Shown here: positions 52,386 to 61,231 of the stretch, in pieces | Layout of the letters: every line of letters begins with the position of its first letter | Position numbering within the stretch: position 1 is the first letter of the stretch | Origin: 38-11 sp964539975 | GTDB lineage: Bacteria; Bacillota; Clostridia; Tissierellales; Dethiosulfatibacteraceae | DNA: 64,000 bases | Direction of reading: 5' to 3' | NCBI GenBank assembly: GCA_964539975.1 | Contig: CAZIKK010000001.1 | Location: 62,001-126,000, forward strand | The notes under the pieces: model-generated | What the model was told of the DNA's origin: nothing | Database searches by the model: none | Seen by the model: only the letters and a program-made list of their open reading frames with translations | Translations under genes and position numbers: made by a program

Positions 52386-55300
52386 ATGCTTCAAATGATT
52401 CAATATGTGGTTAAAAATACAAAAATAACGATGATATTTGTTCTTGCTTTCATGGTTGCTGGCGTTATTTCGTATACCAGCATCCCAAGACAAGAAAACC
52501 CTGATGTGACCAGTCCTACTGCAGTGATCACCACCATTTATCCCGGTGCATCTTCAGAAGAGGTGGAATCACTTATAACAAGCAAAATTGAAGTTGAAGT
52601 CTCTACGATTGAAGGAATTGAATCCATCGAATCGATATCATCAAGCAATGTTTCTGTTGTCATCGTCACCATCAATTATTCGGTGGACAAAGATGAACAA
52701 TGGTCAACCATTGAAAAATCGATGTCTTCTTTGACAGAAAGTTTGCCCGAAGGTGCCTACCCACCCATAGTTGACACTGAAAGTATGGTTGAGACAACAG
52801 GCATGATTTTAGCTTTACACAGTAAAAAATACGATTATGAATCACTTGAATATTTTTCTGAAACAATTAAAGATGAGTTGCTACGGATAGGTGGGATCAA
52901 GAAAATTAATATTGAAGGCTCTCCACAAAAACGGGTCGTTATTGAGTTGCTGCCAGAATCCATTAGCCAAACAGATCTATCTGTAGAAGATATCTATAAT
53001 TTAGTATTGGTTCAGAATCTCGAAATCCCTTCTGGTTCTATTGAAACCTCTTCAGGAAACGTTGGCGTGTCGATTCCTGGCACATTCAGCAATCTTCAAG
53101 ACATTAAATCCTTAATTGTGAATATTTCTGACAATCTTGGAATTGTACGACTTGGTGACATCGCAAATATCTATATGGATTATGAAACCGATACAAAAAA
53201 GTTCGAAGTTAATGGTGATTCTGCTGTCTTATTAACTACCTTCTTTAAAGAAAACCAAAACATCATAGAAATCGGAAAGGAAGTAGATCTTAAACTTGAG
53301 TCTCTTGTCAGACAACTGCCTGACGATCTTGAAATCACCAAAGTTACTTTCCAACCAGCCGATGTTTCAGAATCTGTCAATCGATTTATTTTAAACTTGC
53401 TCCAAGGCGTTTTGTTTGTTGTCATTGTCATTTTGCTTGGGATGGGGTTTTACAATGCGACCATTGTATCAACAGCCATGCCCTTCAGTATATTATTAAC
53501 CTTTGTTTTTATGCGGTTTTTCCAAATTGATATCCATCAAATTTCAATTGCAGCACTTATTATTTCGCTTGGTATTCTTGTTGATAACTCAATTGTTGTG
53601 ATCGATGCTATCCAGCATCAACTTGACCGTGGTGTGACACCTGCCAAAGCAGCTATCACAGGAGCTTTTGAGTCTTCTTCGCCTGTCTTCACATCGACGC
53701 TTACAACCATTGCAGCCTTTGCCCCTTTAATTGCTTTACCAGGTGAAGCAGGTGAGTTTGCAAGATCTCTTCCCATTGTTGTCATTATAGCCTTATCTGC
53801 TTCTTATTTGTCAGCAATGTTTTTTGTTCCCTCCCTTGCTTTTCTCTTGCTTGGTAAAAAACAAAAAAAACCAGACTCTAAAAAGTACTGGATAAAAGGG
53901 TGTTTCACCAAAGCTTTGTCCTTTGGACTCAAACATAGTCGTGTCACTTTAATTACAATCTTTTCTTTCTTTATTCTATCAATCGGAATCGGTATTTATT
54001 TTTTGCCTATCGAGATTTTTCCTTATGCAGACAAAACCTATTTCTACATTGATATTGAAAATGAAAAAAAAGGAGATATGGCAAGCACACGCGCCTTGGT
54101 TGATGAAATCTGTTCCTATTTAGATGAAGAACCTACAGTTAAAAGCTACACTTCATCCGTTGGAGGCTCTTTGCCAAAATTCTATCTTACTGTTGCGCCA
54201 AATGCTGATGCAGATCATATCGCGCAAATATTGGCTTATGTAGAGGATGATGCTAATGATTTGGAAACCTTTGTTGTAAGGCTAGAAGAAGACCTTCGCC
54301 AAAATGTGATAGGTAGTCAAACCCGAGTTCACCTACCCGCAATAACAGCACCTGGTCCAGAAATAGAAATTATATTGTATGGAAAGGATCGCGCTGAATT
54401 AAATACTTACGCTAGCGATATTTTTGATCAAGTCAACGAGCTGCAAAGCATATCAAGTACTCATTTCAATTTACCCCACAGAACTTATCAATATGAGATG
54501 GCCATTGACTCAGATTATGCAACCTTGGTAGGTTTGACAAGTTATGATATTCAAAGGCAAGTCAATATTGCTTTGAATGGTGCCAATGTATCAAAATTAA
54601 GAACTATTGAAAATGAGTACGACATTTATCTTACCACTCAAATCAATCAAGTCACTGACTTGGAAAATTTGTTGATTAAATCTTCTATTACAAACCAACA
54701 AATCCTTTTAAAACAAGTAACCAATCTTCAGCTAAGAAGTCAAGTTCCTATTATCCATCGTTACAATCGTCTGCCTTCTGTTACCATTGAATGTTATGTT
54801 GACAACCTTTACAATACCCAAACCACCCAAAGAATCATTGAAAAAATGGTGTATGAATCGATAGACTCTACAAGTCTTTCCGTTGATTTTAGAGGAGAAA
54901 AAGAAACCTTGACAAAATACCTGGGAGGGATTGCAGAAGCTGCTCTCTATGCATTGGTAGCTATTTTTCTAATTCTATTGATTCAATTCAAATCATCTCG
55001 ACAAGCTTTGATTATCCTAGCAACTGTTCCATTATCAATTATCGGTTCTATGGCGGGATTGTACATTTTTAGGCAGCCTTTTTCTTTTACCGCTGGCTTA
55101 GGCTTGGCCAGTCTCATTGGCATCGTCGTTAATAATGCCATTCTACTCTTAGAGTATATCAATCGCGGTATATCCTCCGGCGTGTCTATACAAGATGCTT
55201 GTCTTCAATCTCTAGACAGAAGGTTCCGACCCATCATGCTGAGTACCATCACAACCATCATGGGCCTTTTTCCGTTGGCGTTATCAGGCAGTTCGTTTTT

Positions 55301-55412
55301 TACGCCGATGGCTGTTACATTAATGTCTGGACTTTTTGTATCCACCTTTTTCACTTTGATCATAATCCCAACTATGTATCATAGTATTTTTAAGCATTCA
55401 GCAAAAAAATAA
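52386..55412 (+). CDS. RND superfamily efflux pump
   Basis: A 1008-residue inner-membrane pump with the AcrB/CzcA architecture of two repeated halves, twelve expected membrane segments and two large extracellular loops. The N-terminus reads TSIPRQENPDVTSPTAVITTIYPGASSEEVE, typical of the hydrophobic-drug branch. The conserved ILVDNSIVVIDAIQ in TM4 carries the proton-relay Asp. In Gram-positive bacteria such pumps work with a lipoprotein adaptor as here; the cargo is unknown. Its last 23 bases overlap the end of the convergent phosphodiesterase gene. Confidence 0.93.
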   Translation: MLQMIQYVVKNTKITMIFVLAFMVAGVISYTSIPRQENPDVTSPTAVITTIYPGASSEEVESLITSKIEVEVSTIEGIESIESISSSNVSVVIVTINYSVDKDEQWSTIEKSMSSLTESLPEGAYPPIVDTESMVETTGMILALHSKKYDYESLEYFSETIKDELLRIGGIKKINIEGSPQKRVVIELLPESISQTDLSVEDIYNLVLVQNLEIPSGSIETSSGNVGVSIPGTFSNLQDIKSLIVNISDNLGIVRLGDIANIYMDYETDTKKFEVNGDSAVLLTTFFKENQNIIEIGKEVDLKLESLVRQLPDDLEITKVTFQPADVSESVNRFILNLLQGVLFVVIVILLGMGFYNATIVSTAMPFSILLTFVFMRFFQIDIHQISIAALIISLGILVDNSIVVIDAIQHQLDRGVTPAKAAITGAFESSSPVFTSTLTTIAAFAPLIALPGEAGEFARSLPIVVIIALSASYLSAMFFVPSLAFLLLGKKQKKPDSKKYWIKGCFTKALSFGLKHSRVTLITIFSFFILSIGIGIYFLPIEIFPYADKTYFYIDIENEKKGDMASTRALVDEICSYLDEEPTVKSYTSSVGGSLPKFYLTVAPNADADHIAQILAYVEDDANDLETFVVRLEEDLRQNVIGSQTRVHLPAITAPGPEIEIILYGKDRAELNTYASDIFDQVNELQSISSTHFNLPHRTYQYEMAIDSDYATLVGLTSYDIQRQVNIALNGANVSKLRTIENEYDIYLTTQINQVTDLENLLIKSSITNQQILLKQVTNLQLRSQVPIIHRYNRLPSVTIECYVDNLYNTQTTQRIIEKMVYESIDSTSLSVDFRGEKETLTKYLGGIAEAALYALVAIFLILLIQFKSSRQALIILATVPLSIIGSMAGLYIFRQPFSFTAGLGLASLIGIVVNNAILLLEYINRGISSGVSIQDACLQSLDRRFRPIMLSTITTIMGLFPLALSGSSFFTPMAVTLMSGLFVSTFFTLIIIPTMYHSIFKHSAKK

Positions 55413-55875
55413 TTTCAGAGGCTATTGCATTATTATGGATTTCAATTATCCCGTATGTAGGCAATGCGCCTCCTCTTGGATATACAGGACTACCGGGATT
55501 AAAAAACAAAACATTATCGATCATTTCATTGAATGGCTGATGTGTGTGCCCAAATAAAACGATCCGGGCACTCACCTCTTTTGCTCGCAGTGATAAATTC
55601 AATAAGGAGTGTTTCACTCTATACCTGTGTCCATGAGTCATGAAAACAGAAACTTCCTCACACAAAAGCAGTTCTTCTTCTCTGTGGTCATAGTGTTTTA
55701 TGTCGCAATTTCCTCTAAGACACAAAACCTCTTTGCCTGTTAAATCACCCACTCGCTTGCCGTCTTCTATGAAATCCCCTAAATGAATAACCTTGTCTAT
55801 CGTTTCCCAATTTTTAACGTGATCTACCAATGCATCGCTTGCTCCATGCGTATCACTTAATATCATGATTTTCAT
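55390..55875 (-). CDS. metallophosphoesterase (YfcE/MJ0936 family)
   Basis: A 161-residue phosphodiesterase with all metal motifs: SDTHG, HLGDFIEDGK, LRGNCD, MTHGH and FGHTHQ. Related proteins hydrolyse phosphodiesters in vitro and the natural substrate is open. It overlaps the start of the preceding rdgB gene's end by 23 bases, which is the common rdgB-yfcE pairing of Firmicutes. Confidence 0.93.
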   Translation of the reverse strand: MKIMILSDTHGASDALVDHVKNWETIDKVIHLGDFIEDGKRVGDLTGKEVLCLRGNCDIKHYDHREEELLLCEEVSVFMTHGHRYRVKHSLLNLSLRAKEVSARIVLFGHTHQPFNEMIDNVLFFNPGSPVYPRGGALPTYGIIEIHNNAIASEIIFLLNA

Positions 55876-56470
55876 TTAGTATCTCTTCTAATTTTTTTCT
55901 AGTAAGACGGATGGCTTTCCCCCTATGACTTAACTTATTTTTCTCTTCGTCGCTCATTTGACCAAATGTCTTTCCTGTTTCTTCTACGATAAATAACGGG
56001 TCGTATCCAAATCCACCCAATCCTATCTCCTCAAATCCGATTGTACCTTTGCAAATTCCTTCTGCTAGGTATGTCTGACCTCTTCTATCTATAATGGCAA
56101 TCACCGTCTTGAAATATGCCTCACGTTGTCCAATGGGAAGATGCTCCATGTTCCTTAATAACAAATCGTTGTTTGCCTTGTCATCACCGTCTTTTCCTGC
56201 ATATCTTGAGGAGTGTACACCTGGCGCACCATTCAATGATGAGACAAACAAACCTGTGTCGTCTGCAATCACAATCGCTCTCGTTTGATCCCACAATGCT
56301 TTCGCTTTCTTTATCGCATTCTTTTCTAACGTGTCTCCATCTTCTACAATTTCTATCGTATTAAGACCGAGATCGTTTTTTGAGATGACATCTACATCAT
56401 ATCCTTCTAAAATACGTTTTATCTCTCTTAATTTATTGGAATTTCCTGTTGATACAATTATTCGATCCAT
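55853..56470 (-). CDS. rdgB: XTP/dITP diphosphatase (RdgB/HAM1)
   Basis: A 205-residue house-cleaning pyrophosphatase that removes inosine and xanthosine triphosphates. It has the substrate site STGNSNKLREIKRIL at the N-terminus, the metal site IADDTGLFV and the base-recognition loop GGFGYDPLFIV. GGGAG lies before the ATG. It is coupled to the phosphodiesterase gene by overlap. Confidence 0.95.
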   Translation of the reverse strand: MDRIIVSTGNSNKLREIKRILEGYDVDVISKNDLGLNTIEIVEDGDTLEKNAIKKAKALWDQTRAIVIADDTGLFVSSLNGAPGVHSSRYAGKDGDDKANNDLLLRNMEHLPIGQREAYFKTVIAIIDRRGQTYLAEGICKGTIGFEEIGLGGFGYDPLFIVEETGKTFGQMSDEEKNKLSHRGKAIRLTRKKLEEILNENHDIK

Positions 56471-56508
56471 CTTATCTCCCGTGGTTCTCCATCATCTTTC
56501 TTTTTTTA

Positions 56509-57501
56509 TCAAACAACCTTGTACAGTTCATCACTTCCAGGCTCATCAATGTATTTTTCTAGAGTGTTATCACTCTTTACATAACAAACCTTATTTGCTG
56601 TGACTTTACCAATTTGAGTGACTAAAATGCCTTGTTCTGTTAGTGCTTGTTCTATTGTGTTAGCTTTATTCGCACTGCAAATAACAAGCATTGAACCACT
56701 TGAAATCAGTTTCTTGTAATCTATATGATAGTGGTTGCATATTTTTTCTGTCAATTGTGAAACAGGAATTTTATCCATTCTAATACTAATCCCCTGTCCA
56801 ATTGCTTTCGAAGCTTCCCAAACAGCTCCTTCAACGCCTCCTTCCGTTATGTCATGCATATAGTTGATCCCTATTTTAGCGCATATCAAGCCTTCTTTGA
56901 CAACGCTGAGCAAATCGAGATAGGCACTTGCCTCCACTAAATCATCTTTCGAAAAACCATGGTTCAATAATTCTTCTTGTTTTTCTTCAGCAATGATAGC
57001 TGTCCCTTCTAATCCAGCCATTTTAGTCATTAGAACCACATCACCAACTTCAGAGTTAGAAGTCGTTACCATGGTTTCTTTTTCTTTTACACCAACGGCC
57101 GTCATTGATAAAATGATTTTATTCACAGCAGAAGTTATTTCAGTATGTCCGCCAACAATTTCCACATTCAACTTTCTGCTTTCCTCATCGGCTTCAACCA
57201 TAATTGCTTTGATAGTCTTTTCCGTTGTGTCTGGAGGAGCGAGTATCGTTATCAATAACGCTATTGGTTCTGCTCCACCGGCAGCTATGTCATTGCATGC
57301 CACGTTTACCGCGATTTTTCCCAAGTTTTTTTCCGCTCCTGTGATTGGGTCTGATGATAATACACAGTATTTATCGCCATAATCCACAATCGCACAGTCT
57401 TTTCCAACAGCCGAACGTTCTACTACTTCAGGTCGTCTATTTTTTATAGTCGAAATCACTAAGTCTTCTAAAACTTTATTTGGTAATTTTCCTATTTCCA
57501 C
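56509..57501 (-). CDS. AIR synthase-related (HypE/PurM-fold) protein
   Basis: A 330-residue protein with the PurM/HypE/ThiL fold: the N-terminal ATP-grasping part (GKDCAIVDYGDKYCVLSSDP), VACNDIAAGGAEPIALLITI and a C-terminal domain with DITEGGVEGAVWEAS, as in HypE. The C-terminal PRxC cysteine that marks HypE is missing, so it is not a hydrogenase maturation enzyme. Its substrate is unknown. I start at a GTG (57501) with AGGAGG six bases upstream, 14 bases after the preceding stop; a longer frame from 57540 would overlap the oppA gene. Confidence 0.78.
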   Translation of the reverse strand: MEIGKLPNKVLEDLVISTIKNRRPEVVERSAVGKDCAIVDYGDKYCVLSSDPITGAEKNLGKIAVNVACNDIAAGGAEPIALLITILAPPDTTEKTIKAIMVEADEESRKLNVEIVGGHTEITSAVNKIILSMTAVGVKEKETMVTTSNSEVGDVVLMTKMAGLEGTAIIAEEKQEELLNHGFSKDDLVEASAYLDLLSVVKEGLICAKIGINYMHDITEGGVEGAVWEASKAIGQGISIRMDKIPVSQLTEKICNHYHIDYKKLISSGSMLVICSANKANTIEQALTEQGILVTQIGKVTANKVCYVKSDNTLEKYIDEPGSDELYKVV

Positions 57502-57515
57502 AACATTCCTCCTAG

Positions 57516-59222
57516 TCACTGCCTTTCTATATAAGTCCATTTAAAATCATAATCGGATCCAACTGGAAATATCGCCAATCCTTTAACGTAGGATTTGATA
57601 GCTAAATTTTTGTTTGGATGATAAATTGGATAAATTGGCAATTCATCCGCAATTATTGCTTCAGCATGTGTCAATGCGTCAATTCGCTCATCTCCGATTG
57701 TCAAAGTTGCTTGTTTTATATAGTTGTCATAGTCCGGATGACTCCAATTCGTGAAGTTGTTTCCTCCTTCAGACACCAACATCCCCATAAATGAAATAGG
57801 GTCATTGAACTCTCCTCCCCAGCCTACATAAGCTATCTCATAATCTTTCTCTTCGTATCTTTGAAGCCTTTCAGAAAAAGACAACTGCTCAATAAATAAA
57901 TTGACACCTAAATTCTCTTTCCATTGGCTTTGAAAAAATTGTGCTCTTCTATTCCATGTGTCACCATATTCAGACAAAATTGTCACTTCATTTTCAAACT
58001 CATCCAATGTAATATCCATCTCTTCCAAAGCTTCTTGGAAAATCTCTCTGGCTCGAACAGGGTCATATGAAGGCAACACAGCATATCGGTCTTCCGAAAA
58101 AGAATGGTCTTTTCCCGCCATACTCGGAGGTGAAAACCCTTCTGCAACAACGCCGCTGTTTTGAGCAATGACATTGACATAGGCATCTGCATCCGTTCCC
58201 AACGAAAAAGCCAATCTCATCTTATGGTTTGAGAAAAATTTGCTCTCAGTATTAAACATGAGATACCATGTTGTAGCTTCAGCCAACGTCTGATATTCCG
58301 AAGAATGACGATACTTTTCGATATACTCCACTGGTAGTACAATGAAATCCAACTCATTCTGCTCGTATTTTTGGAGAATTTTATTGTTTTCCTTCAAGAT
58401 ATAGCCTACTATTTTATCGAGTTTCACTGAATCTGCATCATGATAGTGTTCATTTTTTACTAATGTCAGATTCTTCTCTTTTTCCCATGATCCGATCTTA
58501 TATGGACCACTAAAAATCAATCCGCTATTGAACTGATTAAATGCTATGCCATCGTGATCATCAAAGCTCTCATGTGTTGGAAAATAAGTCGGAAATGTTG
58601 TCAAAGCCAAGAAGTAAGCGATAGGACTTTCTAAGGTTATCCTCAGTGTAGAAGCATCTATCACCTGTATTCCGACAGCTGATATGTCATCTAAATTTCC
58701 TTGATAGTATCCGCGTGCCCCTTCTATATAAAAGAGTTGATATGCATAATTTGATGCTGTCTCTGGGTCTATAGCTCTTAGCCATGAACGTTTAAAATCA
58801 TGTGCTGTAATGATATCACCATTCGACCAGTAAGCTTCTCTTAATGTAAATGTGTATGTGCATTCATCTTCGCTTACCTCATATGATTCAGCAAGACCCA
58901 TTCCAATTGTACCATCGGGATTCATCCTCATTAATCCTTCAAATACTGAGTTCAATATCCACATAGAGACTTGGTCATTAGCTGTTTGAGGATCCAAATT
59001 TGGAGGATCATTTCCCCAGTTAAGCGCTAAAACCATCGGTTCATTTACCCCTTCGTCGCTATCAGGTGGTAATGCCTCATCGGTTGAAGGTAATACAGAC
59101 TCAATTTCATCATCAGTTTCAAAGGGAGGTGATGGTATGTCATCGTTTAAATGGCAAGCCGAAACAATAAACAATACCAAAATTGTGCCACAGATTACCG
59201 TCATGGTTTTTAGGTTTGACAT
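57516..59222 (-). CDS. OppA-type peptide-binding lipoprotein (orphan)
   Basis: A 568-residue lipoprotein of the family 5 extracellular binding proteins. Lipobox VSAC follows the signal, then an acidic linker (about 28-60) and the mature fold beginning LNWGNDPPNLDPQTANDQVS, with later segments FSGPYKIGSWEKEKNLTLVKNEHY typical of OppA/DppA. No permease or ATPase lies nearby, so it must use a transporter encoded elsewhere or act as a receptor. The start at 59222 has AGGAGG eight bases upstream; two earlier in-frame starts are too close to that site. Confidence 0.9.
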   Translation of the reverse strand: MSNLKTMTVICGTILVLFIVSACHLNDDIPSPPFETDDEIESVLPSTDEALPPDSDEGVNEPMVLALNWGNDPPNLDPQTANDQVSMWILNSVFEGLMRMNPDGTIGMGLAESYEVSEDECTYTFTLREAYWSNGDIITAHDFKRSWLRAIDPETASNYAYQLFYIEGARGYYQGNLDDISAVGIQVIDASTLRITLESPIAYFLALTTFPTYFPTHESFDDHDGIAFNQFNSGLIFSGPYKIGSWEKEKNLTLVKNEHYHDADSVKLDKIVGYILKENNKILQKYEQNELDFIVLPVEYIEKYRHSSEYQTLAEATTWYLMFNTESKFFSNHKMRLAFSLGTDADAYVNVIAQNSGVVAEGFSPPSMAGKDHSFSEDRYAVLPSYDPVRAREIFQEALEEMDITLDEFENEVTILSEYGDTWNRRAQFFQSQWKENLGVNLFIEQLSFSERLQRYEEKDYEIAYVGWGGEFNDPISFMGMLVSEGGNNFTNWSHPDYDNYIKQATLTIGDERIDALTHAEAIIADELPIYPIYHPNKNLAIKSYVKGLAIFPVGSDYDFKWTYIERQ

Positions 59223-59236
59223 CACCATTGCCTCCT

Positions 59237-61228
59237 TTAGTCTTCTTTCATCAGTAGAGCTAGTTCATCTTCATTCACAATGAGTATTCCCAGCTCTAGC
59301 GCCTTGGCTAATTTGGAGCCTGGATTCTCTCCCGCAATCAACATATCTGTCTTCTTGCTGACATTGTTCACAACCTTTCCTCCTAAAGTTTCTATCCTTT
59401 CAACAATTTGTCTTCTTGGAGTCTGTAATGTTCCTGTTATCACAACCGTTTTTTCACTGAAAGCACCACTTTCGACTGAGGTCTGTTTTTGATTAAAACT
59501 AATTCCTAATGCGATCAATCGATTAATGTTTTCAGTACTTGATTGATTGCTAAGGTACGTTTGAATCCCTAATGCTGTTTTTTCTCCTACATCTCGTATC
59601 TCCAATAACTCATTGTAAGATGCTGTTTTAAGCGCTTCAATCGTTTCGAACTCTTCTGCTAAATCTGCTGCTGTTTTTATTCCAACATTGGGAATCCCCA
59701 AAGCATAAATGAAATTTTTCAATGAACATGACTTGCTTTTTTCTATCGCTTGAATCAAATTAACCGCCTTTTTTTCTCCAAATCCATCTAGCTTCATCAG
59801 CTGTTCTTTTTCAAGCATATAGATTTCAACGATGTTGTTAATGCCAAGTTGTTCATGGAGTTGCCATGCTGTCTTTTCACTGAATCCTTCAATGTTCATC
59901 CCTTCACGACTAGAAAAATGAACCATAGAGGCAACTAATTGAGGCTTGCAGGTGAATTTATTAGGACAATAATAGTGTACTCGTTCCCTTATCAGTTTTG
60001 TATTGCAGTATGGACACTCGCTTGGCATGACTATTTCATGTGTCTCTATTTCTATTTCAGTTAGATCTGCACCCAGTATTTCTGGTATGACATCATTTGA
60101 CCTTCTCAAAATGACTTTTCCGTTTAAACGGATTTTTTTTCTTTCTATATCCTCAATGTTGTTCAATGTTGCTCTTCCAACCGTTGCGCCACCAATTTCT
60201 ACTGGATCCAGAATTGCTGTTGGTGTGACTTTTCCTGTTCTTCCAACGTTCCAAACCACTTCTTTCAAAGTCGTTACGACTTCTTCTGCCTCGAACTTAT
60301 AAGCGATGGCCCACCTAGGAAATTTTTGGGTATACCCCAATTGGTTCCTCACCCTTAAATCATTGATTTTAATTACAACTCCATCCGTTAAATAGTCTAA
60401 ATGGTGTCTATTTGCCTGTATGCTATTAACTTCCTGAATGACTTCCTCTATCGTGTCTAAGGATTTGAAATAATCAAAAACAGGTAGGCCTTGCTTCTTA
60501 ATAAACTCAATTATCTCTTCGTGACACGAGAAGGAATCATCTTCAATGTATCCAATATTATAAAAATAAGCTCTCAGATTTCTTTTAGCTGTCACTCTGG
60601 GATCTAGATTTCTCAAAGCACCTGCAGCAGCATTTCTAGCATTCTTCAATGGTTCGTTGTATTTCTTATTGTAAGCTTCCAGGGCAGACAAGGGCATCAC
60701 ACCTTCGCCTTGAACCTCTATTAGACCTTTGTATGGAATCGTCATCGGTATGGTTTTGATTGTTCTAATTTGCTTTAGGATTGATTCTCCCACTGTTCCA
60801 TTGCCTCGAGTTGCGCCTTGGATTAGATATCCCCCTTCGTAAGTAAGGTTTACCGTCAAACCATCAAGTTTGTATTCTGCACAATATTTAGGACGTGAAT
60901 AAAGTTGATCGTCTATGCCTAATGCATGTATCGCTTTTGATGTTTTTTGATCCCAACTCAGTAACTCTTCAGGATTTTGTGCCTTGTCCAATGACCATAA
61001 TTTCTGAATGTGTTGATGCTTTTCGAATTTTTCTACAAGGTCATCTCCAATCCGTTGAGTGGGAGAATAAGACAAAATATAACCTGTTTCATTCTCTAAT
61101 TTGACCAGCTCATCATACAATTGGTCATATTCTGAATCAGCGACAATCGGATCATCCAATGTATAATAATGTGTGCTGAATCGATTCAGCATTTCTACTA
61201 AAGATTCTATTCTGCTCTTTTTATCCAT
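59237..61228 (-). CDS. ligA: NAD-dependent DNA ligase
   Basis: A 663-residue LigA that seals nicks in replication and repair using NAD. It shows the N-terminal NAD domain (HYYTLDDPIVADSEYDQL), the adenylated lysine K120 in CAEYKLDG, an OB fold, a four-cysteine zinc finger (CPYC...YYCPNKFTC), helix-hairpin-helix repeats and a C-terminal BRCT domain (about 590-663). All domains are complete. It lies three bases beyond pcrA, the usual pairing. Confidence 0.97.
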   Translation of the reverse strand: MDKKSRIESLVEMLNRFSTHYYTLDDPIVADSEYDQLYDELVKLENETGYILSYSPTQRIGDDLVEKFEKHQHIQKLWSLDKAQNPEELLSWDQKTSKAIHALGIDDQLYSRPKYCAEYKLDGLTVNLTYEGGYLIQGATRGNGTVGESILKQIRTIKTIPMTIPYKGLIEVQGEGVMPLSALEAYNKKYNEPLKNARNAAAGALRNLDPRVTAKRNLRAYFYNIGYIEDDSFSCHEEIIEFIKKQGLPVFDYFKSLDTIEEVIQEVNSIQANRHHLDYLTDGVVIKINDLRVRNQLGYTQKFPRWAIAYKFEAEEVVTTLKEVVWNVGRTGKVTPTAILDPVEIGGATVGRATLNNIEDIERKKIRLNGKVILRRSNDVIPEILGADLTEIEIETHEIVMPSECPYCNTKLIRERVHYYCPNKFTCKPQLVASMVHFSSREGMNIEGFSEKTAWQLHEQLGINNIVEIYMLEKEQLMKLDGFGEKKAVNLIQAIEKSKSCSLKNFIYALGIPNVGIKTAADLAEEFETIEALKTASYNELLEIRDVGEKTALGIQTYLSNQSSTENINRLIALGISFNQKQTSVESGAFSEKTVVITGTLQTPRRQIVERIETLGGKVVNNVSKKTDMLIAGENPGSKLAKALELGILIVNEDELALLMKED

Positions 61229-61231
61229 CTT

